A DNA stretch of 59,271 nucleotides from Aeromonas rivuli. GTDB taxonomy: Bacteria; Pseudomonadota; Gammaproteobacteria; Enterobacterales; Aeromonadaceae. Position numbers and translations under genes: made by a program. Positions within the stretch are counted from its first letter, which is position 1; every line of letters begins with the position of its first letter. Of this stretch, positions 17,566 through 26,948 are shown piece by piece. The stretch lies in NCBI RefSeq assembly GCF_000820045.1, contig NZ_CDBJ01000058.1:1-59271 (forward strand), given 5' to 3'. Under the pieces are notes generated by a model. It ran no database searches. It was not told the DNA's origin and worked only from the letters and a program-made list of their open reading frames with translations.

Positions 17566-19149
17566 TCACTTCACCTCGGGAGGAGTTGTGAAGGTGTGGT
17601 ATGGCGCTGGCGATGGCACTTCCCACTCCAGACCCTGGGCACCATCCCAGGGTTTGGCTGGTGCGGCGGCGCCACCTCGGATACATTTGAACACCACGTA
17701 GAGAAAGATGAATTGGGACAGACCGAATGCGAATCCCCCCAGGCTGACGATGCTGTTCACATCGGCAAACTGGATTGAATAATCAGGGATCCGCCGTGGC
17801 ATGCCTGCCAGACCGAGGAAATGCATCGGGAAGAACAAGACATTGACCGAGATGACGGAACACCAGAAATGCCACTGGCCGAGCCGCTCGTCATACATGT
17901 GCCCTGTCCATTTAGGGAGCCAGTAATACGCCGCAGCCATGATGGAGAAAATGGCCCCCGTCACCAGTACATAATGAAAATGTGCCACCACGAAGTAGGT
18001 ATCGTGATACTGAAAGTCCGCCGGTGTGATGGCCAGCATCAGCCCGGAGAATCCCCCCATGGTAAACAGCACTATGAAGGCAATGGCAAACAGCATGGGC
18101 ACCTCAAAGCTGAGCGACCCGCGCCACATGGTAGCCACCCAGTTGAATACCTTCACGCCAGTTGGCACCGAAATGAGCATGGTGCAATACATGACGAAGA
18201 GTTCGGCGAACACCGGCATGCCGGTGGTGAACATATGATGAGCCCACACCAGGAAGCTCAGCCCGGCAATCGAGGCGGTGGCATAGACCATGGAACTATA
18301 GCCAAACAGCGGCTTGCGAGAGAAGGTGGGGACTATGGCCGAGATGATGCCAAAACTCGGCAATATCATGATGTAGACCTCGGGGTGACCGAAGAACCAG
18401 AAGATATGCTGGAACATGACGGGATCCCCACCTCCGGCTGCATCAAAAAAGCTGGTACCGAAATATTTGTCGGTCAACACCATGGTCACCACGCCGGCCA
18501 GCACGGGCATGACGGCGATCAGTAAGAAGGCAGTCACTAGCCAGGTCCAGACGAACAGAGGCAGCTTCATCCAGGTCATGCCTGGCGCCCTCAGGTTACA
18601 GATGGTCACTATGACGTTAATGGCCCCCATGATGGAGCTGATCCCCATGATATGGATGGAAAAGACAAACAGTGCCGTGCTGTCAGGGGAGTAGTGGGTA
18701 GAGAGCGGCGCATAGAAGGTCCAACCGAAATTGGGGCCCCCACCCTCGGTGAACAGTGACCCCAGCAGGATCAGGAATGCGAATGGCAGTATCCAGAAGC
18801 TCCAGTTGTTCATGCGCGGCAATGCCATGTCTGGTGCCCCAATCATCATGGGGATCATCCAGTTGGCCAACCCGGTGAACGCGGGCATGACGGCGCCAAA
18901 TACCATCACCAGACCGTGAACCGTGGTCATCTGGTTGAAAAAGGCGGGCTCAACCAGCTGCAATCCCGGCTGGAACAGCTCGGCCCGGATCACCATGGCC
19001 ATGGCTCCCCCGGTCAAAAACATGGCGAAACTAAACCAGAGATAGAGGGTTCCAATATCCTTGTGGTTGGTGGTCAACAACCAACGCAGCAAGCCTCTGG
19101 GCTTATGGCCATGTTCTGCCTGATGATCGACATCCGTGACGACACTCAT
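17566..19149 (-). CDS. ctaD: cytochrome c oxidase subunit I
   Basis: The 527-residue catalytic subunit of an aa3-type heme-copper oxidase. It has twelve helices, the N-terminal heme a ligand in TTVHGLVMVFG, the CuB/Tyr motif in WFFGHPEVYIMILPSFG, the CuB histidine pair in VWAHHMFTTG, the K-channel lysine in VPTGVKVFNW, and the heme ligands in DTYFVVAHFHYVL. D-channel residues (NWMIPMMIGAPDMALPRMNN) are present, so this is an A-family oxidase that should pump protons. Confidence 0.98.
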   Translation of the reverse strand: MSVVTDVDHQAEHGHKPRGLLRWLLTTNHKDIGTLYLWFSFAMFLTGGAMAMVIRAELFQPGLQLVEPAFFNQMTTVHGLVMVFGAVMPAFTGLANWMIPMMIGAPDMALPRMNNWSFWILPFAFLILLGSLFTEGGGPNFGWTFYAPLSTHYSPDSTALFVFSIHIMGISSIMGAINVIVTICNLRAPGMTWMKLPLFVWTWLVTAFLLIAVMPVLAGVVTMVLTDKYFGTSFFDAAGGGDPVMFQHIFWFFGHPEVYIMILPSFGIISAIVPTFSRKPLFGYSSMVYATASIAGLSFLVWAHHMFTTGMPVFAELFVMYCTMLISVPTGVKVFNWVATMWRGSLSFEVPMLFAIAFIVLFTMGGFSGLMLAITPADFQYHDTYFVVAHFHYVLVTGAIFSIMAAAYYWLPKWTGHMYDERLGQWHFWCSVISVNVLFFPMHFLGLAGMPRRIPDYSIQFADVNSIVSLGGFAFGLSQFIFLYVVFKCIRGGAAAPAKPWDGAQGLEWEVPSPAPYHTFTTPPEVK

Positions 19150-19160
19150 CTTGCTCTCTC

Positions 19161-20300
19161 CTACCTGGTTTTTCCCTTGAGGAAGGCATCTACATCCTTG
19201 GCCTGCACTTCATCGCCCTTGTTATTACCCCAGGCATTGCGCTCATAGGTGATCACGGCTGACAGCTCCTGCAGACTTAGCTGATTGACGAAGGCCTGCA
19301 TGGCCGTCCCTGGTTTGCCGTGCAGCACCCGCTCCAGGTGATCCGCCTTGGGGCCCATCGCAATGGGGCTGCCTTTGAGAGCGGGGAAAGCACCTGGCAC
19401 CCCTGCTCCATTCGCCATATGGCAGGCAGCGCAGTGGCCCAGATAGATCTTCTCGCCAAGTTTCATCAGTTCGTCCCGACTCATGGTCATGGCCAGCAGT
19501 TTCTGCTCCTGCTCCTTGGCCGCCAGCTGCTCGGTTCGGGTCTTGCTCAACCACTGATTAAACTCGTCCTCAGGCTTGGCGATAACCACTATGGGCATGA
19601 AACCATGTCCCTTGCCGCACAACTCGGCACATTGGCCGCGATAGATACCGGGTTGATCGATACGGGTCCATGCCTCGTTGATGAAGCCTGGGTTGGCATC
19701 CTTCTTCACCGCGAAAGCGGGCACCCACCAGGAGTGGATCACATCTTGGGAGGTGATGAGAAAACGTACCTTCTTGCCAGTGGGCAGCACCAAGGGGCGA
19801 TCCACCTCAAGCAGGTAGTTCTCTCCTTTGTTGCGCTTGTTATCGATCTGCGCCTGAGGCGTCGCCAGCAGGCTGTAGTATTCGACGCCATCATCGAAGT
19901 AGCGGTAATGCCACTTCCACTGCGACCCCGTTATCTGCACAGTCAGGTCGGCATCGGTTGTATCTTCCATGGCGATCAGGGTACGAGTGGCCGGAATGGC
20001 CATGCCAATGAGGATGAGGAAAGGGATCAGGGTCCAGAGGATCTCGACTCTGGTACTCTCGTGGAAATGGGCGGCTTTCGCTCCCTTATCCTGCCGATGG
20101 TGCCAGATGGCCCAGAACATGACCCCGAACACCACCAGACCTATCAAGGCGCAGATGATGAGAATGGTCATGTGCAAGTCATAAACGTTACGACTGACGG
20201 CGCTGACCCCCTCCGTCATGTTGAAGCGCATACCATTGCCGAGCGCAACACCGCTCCAGGCACACAGGAATATTGAGAGAGTAATCAGGACTCTTTTCAC
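19161..20300 (-). CDS. ctaC: cytochrome c oxidase subunit II with fused cytochrome c domain
   Basis: A 379-residue subunit II of the caa3-like layout. A signal or first helix is followed by two membrane segments and a cupredoxin domain with the CuA ligands (HSWWVPAF, and QCAELCGKGHGFM). The C-terminus is a cytochrome c domain with CAACH, and a methionine ligand is expected after it. It is the first gene of the operon. The start is GTG at 20300 behind GGGGGCAGA; no ATG occurs before residue 24, which is past the signal sequence. Confidence 0.95.
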   Translation of the reverse strand: MKRVLITLSIFLCAWSGVALGNGMRFNMTEGVSAVSRNVYDLHMTILIICALIGLVVFGVMFWAIWHHRQDKGAKAAHFHESTRVEILWTLIPFLILIGMAIPATRTLIAMEDTTDADLTVQITGSQWKWHYRYFDDGVEYYSLLATPQAQIDNKRNKGENYLLEVDRPLVLPTGKKVRFLITSQDVIHSWWVPAFAVKKDANPGFINEAWTRIDQPGIYRGQCAELCGKGHGFMPIVVIAKPEDEFNQWLSKTRTEQLAAKEQEQKLLAMTMSRDELMKLGEKIYLGHCAACHMANGAGVPGAFPALKGSPIAMGPKADHLERVLHGKPGTAMQAFVNQLSLQELSAVITYERNAWGNNKGDEVQAKDVDAFLKGKTR

Positions 20301-20448
20301 TCTGCCCCCATTTTTAGCGCTGCCCTGTCGGGCATTTCTTCCCTGAGATTGGTCTTTGGTGCCAATCGACAGGTTAAGTAAAGCAGCAAATGAGAATGTG
20401 TGAAAAAAGTGTTAAAAAAGAATTTGAAAAAACAGGCGGGAATAACAA
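20301..20448 (-). promoter_or_regulatory. upstream region of the cta operon
   Basis: About 150 bases between the lexA terminator and ctaC. The part near 20380-20440 is AT-rich and could carry the operon promoter on the minus strand. No operator that I recognise is visible. Confidence 0.4.
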
Positions 20449-20465
20449 GGCCCCTCAACGGGGCC
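20449..20465 (-). terminator. lexA terminator
   Basis: GGCCCC and GGGGCC pair around a five-base loop just after the lexA stop. A T-rich stretch, TTGTTATT, follows on the minus strand. Confidence 0.6.
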
Positions 20466-20470
20466 CGGGG

Positions 20471-21100
20471 TTACATCCAGTCGGCGTTGCGGATCACGCC
20501 AACCGCCAACCCCTCGATGGTGAGATGCTGACTCGCCAGATCGACGGCGATGGGTTGTAACTCTTCGTTTTCGGGTAGCAGCCACACTTGGCTACCTTTA
20601 CGCTGGAAGCGTTTGACGGTCACATCCTCATCGAGGCGCGCCACCACGACTTGACCGTTGCGAACCTCTTGGGTCTTGTGTACCGCGAGCAGATCACCAT
20701 CCATGATACCGATGTTCTTCATACTCATGCCCTGCACGCGCAGCAGGAAGTCGGCTCTCGGGTGAAACAGAGCGGGATCGACTTTATAGTGGCTCTCGAT
20801 ATGTTCCTGGGCCAGGATGGGCTCGCCGGCCGCGACCTTGCCGATGAGCGGTAAACCCTGATCTTCGTTCGCTGCCGCCTCGACATCGTCGAGCAAGAGA
20901 CGAATGCCACGGGAAGTGCCTGGTAGTATCTCTATGGCCCCTTTCTTGGCCAGGGCTTTTAGATGTTCTTCAGCAGCATTGGCCGACTTGAAGCCGAGTT
21001 TCTGGGCGATCTCGGCACGCGTCGGCGGCATACCGGTCTCGCTCATGTTGGCCTTGATGAGATCCAGCACCTGAGCCTGGCGGGGAGTAAGGGGTTTCAT
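20471..21100 (-). CDS. lexA: SOS repressor LexA
   Basis: A 209-residue repressor-protease. The N-terminal winged helix contains [13 protein letters not shown] and [13 protein letters not shown]. The self-cleavage site Ala-Gly lies in VAAGEP, the nucleophilic serine in VQGMSMKN, and the catalytic lysine in DVTVKRF. Start is ATG at 21100. Two SOS boxes lie just upstream, as in E. coli, giving autoregulation. dgkA, usually next to lexA in enterics, is absent, and dinF is 8 kb away. Confidence 0.98.
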   Translation of the reverse strand: MKPLTPRQAQVLDLIKANMSETGMPPTRAEIAQKLGFKSANAAEEHLKALAKKGAIEILPGTSRGIRLLLDDVEAAANEDQGLPLIGKVAAGEPILAQEHIESHYKVDPALFHPRADFLLRVQGMSMKNIGIMDGDLLAVHKTQEVRNGQVVVARLDEDVTVKRFQRKGSQVWLLPENEELQPIAVDLASQHLTIEGLAVGVIRNADWM

Positions 21101-21111
21101 AAGATTGTCAC

Positions 21112-21127
21112 CTGTTTTTTTATACAG
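21112..21127. promoter_or_regulatory. LexA (SOS) box 1
   Basis: CTGT-N8-ACAG with an AT-rich centre, starting 12 bases upstream of the lexA start codon. It matches the gammaproteobacterial SOS consensus. Confidence 0.9.
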
Positions 21128-21131
21128 CACA

Positions 21132-21147
21132 CTGGCAGTATATACAG
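21132..21147. promoter_or_regulatory. LexA (SOS) box 2
   Basis: CTGG-CAGTATAT-ACAG, one mismatch from consensus. It lies 20 bases from box 1, close to the paired-site spacing at E. coli lexA. Confidence 0.85.
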
Positions 21148-21303
21148 TGTGTTGACCAAGGCAAGGTTCGACTGACAATTGTCGCGCTCTGAACTCAAAT
21201 AACCCGGATCCCGCCCCCTAACGCGGACTCATCGTACCTCTCGGCGACAAGCACGGCATGATTTGCTATGCTCACGCCGCCTTTTTTTGGAGAGCAGACG
21301 CAT

Positions 21304-23724
21304 ATGTCCCTTGGGCAGAGAATTTCCAGAGCCATACTGCAGTGGCCGGTCAGTGGCTTGGTCAATCACAAGAGCCTGCCGGAAAATCCCATCGCAGAGC
21401 TCGACCTGGACCCGGCCAGACCCATAGTCTATGCCCTGAAAACCAGTTCAATCACCGATCTGCTGACCCTTCAGCAGTGCTGTGAAGATCTCGACCTGCC
21501 AGGCCCTTTCACCCCCCTGACACTGGGAGGAGAAACCGTACCTCGCTACGTCTGCCTCGACCGGCCACCCCCCCTGTTTGGTGCTCGCAGCAAGCCACTC
21601 CCCTTCCTGCAAGAGTTTCAGCAGTTACTGGATCTGCATAAGCGTGATGCCGGGCTGGACGTACAGATAGTGCCCATCACTCTGTTCTGGGGCCGCGCCC
21701 CGGGTCGTGAAGGAGAGGAAGCCTCCGGCTGGAACATCATCAGTAGCCTGGCCCCCAACCGGCTCAAGAAGGCGCTGATCGTGATCCTCAAGGGCCGGGA
21801 AAACCTGGTGCGCTTCTCGCCGCCGCTCTCCCTGCGCCAGATGGCTGACAAACATGGCACAGATCAGGCCATCGCCCACAAGCTGGCGCGGGTGGCTCGC
21901 ATCCACTTCAGCCGCCAGCAGCTGGCCGCGACCGGCCCCAAGCTGCCTAATCGCACCCTGCTATTCAGGCAGCTTCTGGACTCCGGGGTGATTCAGCAGG
22001 CCATAGAGGAAGAGGCTGAGCGCGATAATATCAGCCTCGACAAGGCCCAGAAGCGCGCCCATGACTACATGGATGAGATCGCGTCTGACTTCTCCTATCG
22101 GCTGATCCGGCTGGGGGAGAGCTTCCTCGGCTGGCTCTGGAACAAACTCTACCGCGGCCTCTCGGTCAATGGCGCCGAAAAGGTGCGGCAACTGGCCCAG
22201 GAGGGCCACGAGATCGTCTATGTGCCCTGCCATCGCAGCCACATGGACTATCTGCTGCTCTCCTACGTCATCTACCACCAGGGCATGGTGCCGCCTCATA
22301 TCGCCGCGGGCATCAACCTCAACTTCTGGCCAGCCGGTCCCCTGTTCCGCCGTGGCGGTGCTTTCTTCATTCGCCGCACCTTCAAGGGCAACCCCCTCTA
22401 CAGCACTGTGTTCCGTGAATACCTCAACCTGCTGTTTGCCAAGGGTTATTCGGTGGAGTTCTTCACCGAGGGCGGACGTTCGCGCACCGGTCGCCTGCTC
22501 CCCCCCAAGACCGGCATGCTGGCCATGACGCTGCAGGCCATGATGCGTGGCCTGGACAGGCCGGTGACCCTGGTCCCCGTCTATCTGGGCTACGAACACG
22601 TGATGGAGGTCAACACCTACCACAACGAGCTCAAGGGCAGCCGCAAGGAGAAGGAGAGCTTCCTGCAAGTGCTGGGCATACTGCGCAAGTTGCGCAACTA
22701 TGGCCGCGGCTTCGTCAACTTCGGTGAGCCGCTGACCCTCAATGGTTATCTCAACGAGCATGTGCCCGAATGGAAGGCTGATATTGGTCGGGACGAACGC
22801 CCGGACTGGATGGCGCCCACCGTCACCCGGCTGGCCGAGCTGCTGATGACCCGCATCAATGACGCCGCCGCCGTCAACGGCCTGACCCTGAGCGCCCTGG
22901 CACTGCTGGCCGCCGAGCGTCATGCCCTGACCCGCGACGAGTTGCAGGCCCAGCTCAATACCTATCTGGATTTGCTCAAACAGGTACCCTACAGCGAGCA
23001 CAGCACCTTGCCGGAAGCGGATGCCAAGGATCTGCTGGATCAGGCCATGGAGCTCAACAAGTTTCAGGTCAGCGAAGACAAGCTGGGGCAGATCATCAGC
23101 CTGGACCGCTATCAGGCGATCCTGCTGACCTACTACCGCAACAATATCTTGCACCTGTTCGCCCTACCCTCACTGGTGGCGGCGTTGATCGAGCGTTGCG
23201 AGGGGATCTCTCGCAACGAGATTGTGGCTCGCTGCATCGACATCTATCCCCTGCTCAAGACGGAGCTGTTCCTGCGTTATGAAGAGGATGAGCTGCCCAG
23301 TCTGATCGATGCCCTGCTGGCCGAGCTGCAACGCCAGCAACTGATCGAGTCCCGAGATGGCGGTCACTGGGTCAATCTCGGTAACCAGATGCGCCTGCTG
23401 TTGCTGGCCGAGAGTATCCAGGAGACGCTGCAGCGCTATGCCATAGTGCTGACTCGCATGCTTGCCCAGCCTCGCATAGAAGCTGAACAGCTGGAGGCTG
23501 ACGGCCTGATGATGGCGGAGCGACTCGGTACTCTGCATGGCATCAATGCCCCCGAGTTCTTCGACCAGAAGCTGTTTAGCACCCTGATCCATACCCTGCG
23601 CAGCGAAGGGTATCTGGACTCGGGCAGCAAGCCCGACCTCGGGCGCTTCCAGGCCCTGGCCGACAACATACTGCCCCTGCTCAGCAACAAGATCCGCCGC
23701 ACCATACGGGCGGGCAACCAGTAA
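21304..23724 (+). CDS. plsB: glycerol-3-phosphate 1-O-acyltransferase
   Basis: An 806-residue inner-membrane acyltransferase that starts phospholipid synthesis, matching the E. coli length of 807. The catalytic HX4D motif is in VPCHRSHMDYLLLS; the glycerol-phosphate binding block is in GGAFFIRRTFKGN and FFTEGGRSRTGR. The start ATG at 21304 follows GGAGA and gives the family's MSLGQRISRAILQWP beginning. It is divergent from lexA. Confidence 0.97.
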   Translation: MSLGQRISRAILQWPVSGLVNHKSLPENPIAELDLDPARPIVYALKTSSITDLLTLQQCCEDLDLPGPFTPLTLGGETVPRYVCLDRPPPLFGARSKPLPFLQEFQQLLDLHKRDAGLDVQIVPITLFWGRAPGREGEEASGWNIISSLAPNRLKKALIVILKGRENLVRFSPPLSLRQMADKHGTDQAIAHKLARVARIHFSRQQLAATGPKLPNRTLLFRQLLDSGVIQQAIEEEAERDNISLDKAQKRAHDYMDEIASDFSYRLIRLGESFLGWLWNKLYRGLSVNGAEKVRQLAQEGHEIVYVPCHRSHMDYLLLSYVIYHQGMVPPHIAAGINLNFWPAGPLFRRGGAFFIRRTFKGNPLYSTVFREYLNLLFAKGYSVEFFTEGGRSRTGRLLPPKTGMLAMTLQAMMRGLDRPVTLVPVYLGYEHVMEVNTYHNELKGSRKEKESFLQVLGILRKLRNYGRGFVNFGEPLTLNGYLNEHVPEWKADIGRDERPDWMAPTVTRLAELLMTRINDAAAVNGLTLSALALLAAERHALTRDELQAQLNTYLDLLKQVPYSEHSTLPEADAKDLLDQAMELNKFQVSEDKLGQIISLDRYQAILLTYYRNNILHLFALPSLVAALIERCEGISRNEIVARCIDIYPLLKTELFLRYEEDELPSLIDALLAELQRQQLIESRDGGHWVNLGNQMRLLLLAESIQETLQRYAIVLTRMLAQPRIEAEQLEADGLMMAERLGTLHGINAPEFFDQKLFSTLIHTLRSEGYLDSGSKPDLGRFQALADNILPLLSNKIRRTIRAGNQ

Positions 23725-23764
23725 GCCAGACCCGCTGATTGAATGGGAGTGCAAAGCAAGAACC

Positions 23765-23789
23765 AAGGGGCCCCAGCACGGGGCCCCTT
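23765..23789 (+). terminator. plsB terminator
   Basis: AAGGGGCCCC and GGGGCCCCTT make a ten-pair GC-rich stem just downstream of plsB. Confidence 0.75.
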
Positions 23790-23825
23790 GTCTATGCCGC
23801 GCCCCCATGACGCGGCCCACACCAA

Positions 23826-23859
23826 TGCAATGAAGGCCGCACGGGCGGCCTTCATTGCA
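23826..23859. terminator. long perfect inverted repeat, probable ubiA terminator
   Basis: A perfect fifteen-pair stem (TGCAATGAAGGCCGC with its complement) closes a four-base loop, 17 bases after the ubiA stop on the minus strand. No marked T-run follows. Confidence 0.65.
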
Positions 23860-23875
23860 CTCAATCGTCCAGGGT

Positions 23876-24739
23876 TTACCAGTAGTGCAACACCAGACCT
23901 GCAAACACCAGGGCGCCGGCATAGTTGTTGTTCAAAAAAGCCTGAAAGCAGGCCGCGCGATCTCGCTCGCGAATGAGTCGCTGCTGGTAGACAAACAGGA
24001 TGGCGGCACCGAGCAGGCACCAGTAATAGCTGGCGCCTAGCGCCATCATTTGGCCGATCCCCAGCAGGATCAGCAGGGTCGCCAGTTGCAGTACTCCGAT
24101 GATCAACTTGTCGAAGCGACCAAACAGTATGGCGCTCGACTTGATGCCGAGTCGCAGGTCATCATCTCTGTCCACCATGGCGTACTGGGTGTCATAGGCG
24201 ATGGTCCACAGCAAGTTGGCCAGGAAGATGAGCCAGGCTACCGGTGGCAGCGCATCGGCCGCCGCCGCATAGGCCATGGGAATGGACCAGGAGAAAGCCA
24301 GACCGAGCACCAGCTGGGGAATGGAGATAAAACGCTTCATGAAGGGGTAGCAGACAGCCAGCAGCAGACCGGCAAACGACAGACCTATGGTCAGCGCATT
24401 CTGGGTCAGCACCAGGGCAAACGAGAGCAGCGCCAGCACAGCAAACAGCAACAGCGCCTCTCTCGGGCTCACCTTGCCCATGGGCAGAGGCCGACCCGCG
24501 GTACGCTTCACATGGCCATCGAAATGGCGGTCCGCATAGTCATTGATGACACAACCCGCCGAACGCATGGAGAAGACCCCGATCACGAACACCAGCAAGG
24601 TACCAAGATTGGGCAGGCCGTCGGCCGCCAGCCAGAGCGCCCACAGGGTCGGCCAGAGTAGCAACAGCGTGCCGATCGGCTTGTCGAGCCGGGCCAGCTG
24701 GGCATAGGCCAGGCCACGCTCCTTGGTCAATACAGTCAC
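23876..24739 (-). CDS. ubiA: 4-hydroxybenzoate octaprenyltransferase
   Basis: A 287-residue membrane prenyltransferase of ubiquinone synthesis, with about nine helices. Both aspartate-rich motifs are present: [15 protein letters not shown] and [13 protein letters not shown]. The start is a GTG at 24739 behind a strong AAGGAG; the open frame to 24961 has no family similarity there. It lies 94 bases downstream of ubiC, the order used in E. coli. Confidence 0.96.
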   Translation of the reverse strand: MTVLTKERGLAYAQLARLDKPIGTLLLLWPTLWALWLAADGLPNLGTLLVFVIGVFSMRSAGCVINDYADRHFDGHVKRTAGRPLPMGKVSPREALLLFAVLALLSFALVLTQNALTIGLSFAGLLLAVCYPFMKRFISIPQLVLGLAFSWSIPMAYAAAADALPPVAWLIFLANLLWTIAYDTQYAMVDRDDDLRLGIKSSAILFGRFDKLIIGVLQLATLLILLGIGQMMALGASYYWCLLGAAILFVYQQRLIRERDRAACFQAFLNNNYAGALVFAGLVLHYW

Positions 24740-24833
24740 AGCAACTCCTTGTATAAATTCGGGAAAATCAAGGCTGACAGAGAAAGCAGCCTGAGGGCTG
24801 ACGCCCCGCTCTGGGGCAACCGGAGCCTCTCCA

Positions 24834-25367
24834 TCACCCCAGTTGTCGAGGGGAGGATTGCATCGCGCATCCCAATCCGGGCAGCAATACCTCATGCACC
24901 AAGAGGGGCCAGCCGTTGAGATAGAGCCGTGAGCGTCGCCCCCAGACCACGCCAGCCTCACCCATCAGCTCGAAACGGGCCAGCTGCAGGCCGTCACGCT
25001 GAGCGGGGGCCACCCCGAAAATGCGATCGCCCAAGGGTTGTTCGCCCAGCTGGTCGAGTGCGGCGCCGCTCAGGGCCGCATCGGCAAACAGAGTCCAACC
25101 CAGGACGGCAGGTCCGCCATCCCCATGCAGAATCACCTCCCGCCGCAGTCCGGTCACGACACCGAGCAGATCCTGCTCATCCGGCGTCAGTGCCTGGTGG
25201 TGGTGACCGAGCAGCTCCAGAGAGAAGTGAGTATTGTGGCGGCGCAGACGCGCCGTCATGGACCCGGTATCGAGTAGCCAGGGGGCCAGTTCGGCTGGCG
25301 GCATGGCACTGGCTGGCGCCAGCCAGTCGCTTATCCGCATGAGGGGAACAGTCAGCTCGGATTTCAC
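24834..25367 (-). CDS. ubiC: chorismate pyruvate-lyase
   Basis: A 177-residue enzyme that releases pyruvate from chorismate to give 4-hydroxybenzoate, the substrate of UbiA next door. Family motifs include [17 protein letters not shown] and [22 protein letters not shown], with the conserved arginine and glutamate of the active site. The start given is a GTG at 25367; an ATG at 25340 (MRISDW) is an alternative and neither has a strong ribosome site. Confidence 0.9.
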   Translation of the reverse strand: MKSELTVPLMRISDWLAPASAMPPAELAPWLLDTGSMTARLRRHNTHFSLELLGHHHQALTPDEQDLLGVVTGLRREVILHGDGGPAVLGWTLFADAALSGAALDQLGEQPLGDRIFGVAPAQRDGLQLARFELMGEAGVVWGRRSRLYLNGWPLLVHEVLLPGLGCAMQSSPRQLG

Positions 25368-25513
25368 CGCATCACCATCCAGAGAGTTCCGTTATCAGGT
25401 TAAAATCCGGTTTATTATCCGTAAATCGATCGAAAAATGTAAGGAAATCCGTGCTTGACGCCCCAGCAGGCAACATCAAAAATGGGACATCTCACCAGTC
25501 TGAGTCCCCTACC

Positions 25514-25945
25514 ATGCCCTATGTACTGAAACACGCTCGCCAGCTCGTCATGTTGCTGCTTGTTCTGCTGGCCAACCCGGCTTGGGCAGAAGAGTCCACC
25601 ACCGATGCCGCCGCCCAACAGGATGGGGTTGCCTACCATCCCCTGGAGCCGGATATCATCACCAACTACCTGAGCGAGGGCAAGACCCTGGGCTATGTGC
25701 GGGTCACCGTCGAGCTCATGGCCGAAAACCATGGGGATCTCAAGTTGCTGGAGACCCATGATCCCTTGATCCGTGACGCCATCATACGGCTGATGGGCAG
25801 CAAGACCGCCGAACAGATCAAGTCTCTCCCTAGCCGCGAAGAGCTGCGCAAGGAGTGCGAGGCCAGAGTCAATGAACTGCTGGTGCGTGAGACGGGCAAG
25901 AAGGCGGTCAAGGAGCTGATCTTCACCAAATTCCTCTACCAGTGA
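25514..25945 (+). CDS. FliL-like exported protein
   Basis: A 143-residue protein with a signal peptide ending near NPAWAEE and a FliL-type domain: YVRVTVELMAEN, then DPLIRDAIIRLMGSKTAEQIKS, and RVNELLVRETGKKAVKELIFTKFLYQ. FliL homologues bind the flagellar stator; a solitary copy next to ubiC is known in Vibrio and relatives. Here the membrane anchor of classical FliL is replaced by a cleavable signal. I start at 25514 because the first 21 residues of the longer frame do not fit a signal peptide. Confidence 0.8.
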   Translation: MPYVLKHARQLVMLLLVLLANPAWAEESTTDAAAQQDGVAYHPLEPDIITNYLSEGKTLGYVRVTVELMAENHGDLKLLETHDPLIRDAIIRLMGSKTAEQIKSLPSREELRKECEARVNELLVRETGKKAVKELIFTKFLYQ

Positions 25946-26023
25946 ACCCGTTGCGGGCCCACTGTATTAGTAATGCAAATCGATTAGAATACGGCGATAC
26001 ATTAGCCAAGGTGGTCGGATCCT

Positions 26024-26185
26024 ATGGGCAACAAGACCCTCTGTGAGTGGCGCCGCCACGAGATCCCCTTCGATCTCAAGGCCCTGCGCAAGATAGTGCG
26101 CAAACCCAAGTTCATCTGCGGAAAATGCGCCCGCAGCGCCAATGACAAGAGCTACCTCTGCCAGCCGCTGCGCCTCAAGGAGTAG
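26024..26185 (+). CDS. 53-residue zinc-ribbon-like microprotein
   Basis: Encodes a 53-residue basic protein starting MGNKTLCEWRRHEI. It has four cysteines, including CGKC at 32-35 and further cysteines at 7 and 46, and a basic middle (LRKIVRKPKF). The CxxC plus distal cysteines suggest a small zinc site. I recall similar short proteins in Vibrio and Shewanella but know no function. A GGTGG ribosome-like site lies 11 bases before the ATG. Confidence 0.7.
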   Translation: MGNKTLCEWRRHEIPFDLKALRKIVRKPKFICGKCARSANDKSYLCQPLRLKE

Positions 26186-26277
26186 TCACCCGGCCTCCTT
26201 CCTGTCACCCGGATCGGCAGGAGGCGGTGGCTCAGCACCATCATGGGCAGGGTGAACTCACCATGCCCCCTGAACCT

Positions 26278-26613
26278 CTACTGATCTGTCCAGCTCTGGC
26301 GCCCCTGAGCAAACAGCTTGCGCGCTTGCGCATCATTGGGGCAGACCCCGCGATACTCCTCGCCTGAGCGCCCCGCCAGATAGAGGTGCTCGGGGCGACA
26401 ATACCAGGCCAATCCCCTCTTGCGGCCCTGTTCCCAGAGAGCTTCATCGACCTTGATACCGCACTGGGTCTGATGGAACTCGACCCTCTGTTCGGTAAAC
26501 CCCAGCTTGCCATCGGCTTCGCCAACCTGATCCCACTGCTTTTCACAGGGGTCATCCGAGTTGGAAACGCAGCCGCCAAGCAGGGCGGCGCAGAGTATGA
26601 GTAATGGGCGCAT
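26278..26613 (-). CDS. DUF2799-like lipoprotein
   Basis: A 111-residue lipoprotein. The signal peptide ends in a clear lipobox, LLGGC, so the mature protein should start at that cysteine and be lipidated. The mature part is polar, with several cysteines (DPCEKQW, TQCGIKV, WYCRPEH, GVCPND), and resembles DUF2799 proteins. I start at 26613 because AAGGA lies six bases before it; an ATG six bases earlier overlaps that site. Function unknown. Confidence 0.8.
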   Translation of the reverse strand: MRPLLILCAALLGGCVSNSDDPCEKQWDQVGEADGKLGFTEQRVEFHQTQCGIKVDEALWEQGRKRGLAWYCRPEHLYLAGRSGEEYRGVCPNDAQARKLFAQGRQSWTDQ

Positions 26614-26697
26614 CTTCATCCTTGAGCGTCATTCGGGCTTTCATTCTAACGAGCCGATGCCCCACCACCAAGCCCGCTTTGCGGGTGCCAAACAAAT

Positions 26698-26720
26698 CAG
26701 GCGGGCCCTTGGCCCGCCTG
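26698..26720 (-). terminator. terminator after the acidic microprotein gene
   Basis: CAGGCGGGCC and GGCCCGCCTG form a perfect ten-pair stem with a three-base loop. ATTTGTTT follows on the minus strand. Confidence 0.8.
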
Positions 26721-26738
26721 AACTTGTACTACCCGGTA

Positions 26739-26861
26739 TCATTGGTCGTCTAGGTCGTCGTCAAACTGCCAACTGTCGTCGTCCAACTCCTCCAACTGCT
26801 CTTCCCAGGATTCCGGCTCCCAGTCATCGTCGAGCTCGTAATCCGGCTTGTGTCCACCCAT
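26739..26861 (-). CDS. 40-residue highly acidic microprotein
   Basis: A 40-residue protein starting MGGHKPDYELDDDWEPE, with 19 aspartate or glutamate residues, three tryptophans and almost no basic residues. It is framed by an ideal ribosome site (AAGGAG, seven bases before ATG at 26861) and a strong terminator, which argues that it is translated. An ATG at 26867 is too close to that site. It lies just downstream of waaA. No family recognised; acidic mimics or chaperone-like roles are possible guesses. Confidence 0.65.
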   Translation of the reverse strand: MGGHKPDYELDDDWEPESWEEQLEELDDDSWQFDDDLDDQ

Positions 26862-26948
26862 GCTCATTCTCCTTGGATAGTGCACCCGCCCTCAAAGTCT
26901 ATCCAGAAAAATGGAGGCTGCCAGTCAGGCAGGTTCTAGCCTTGCAGC

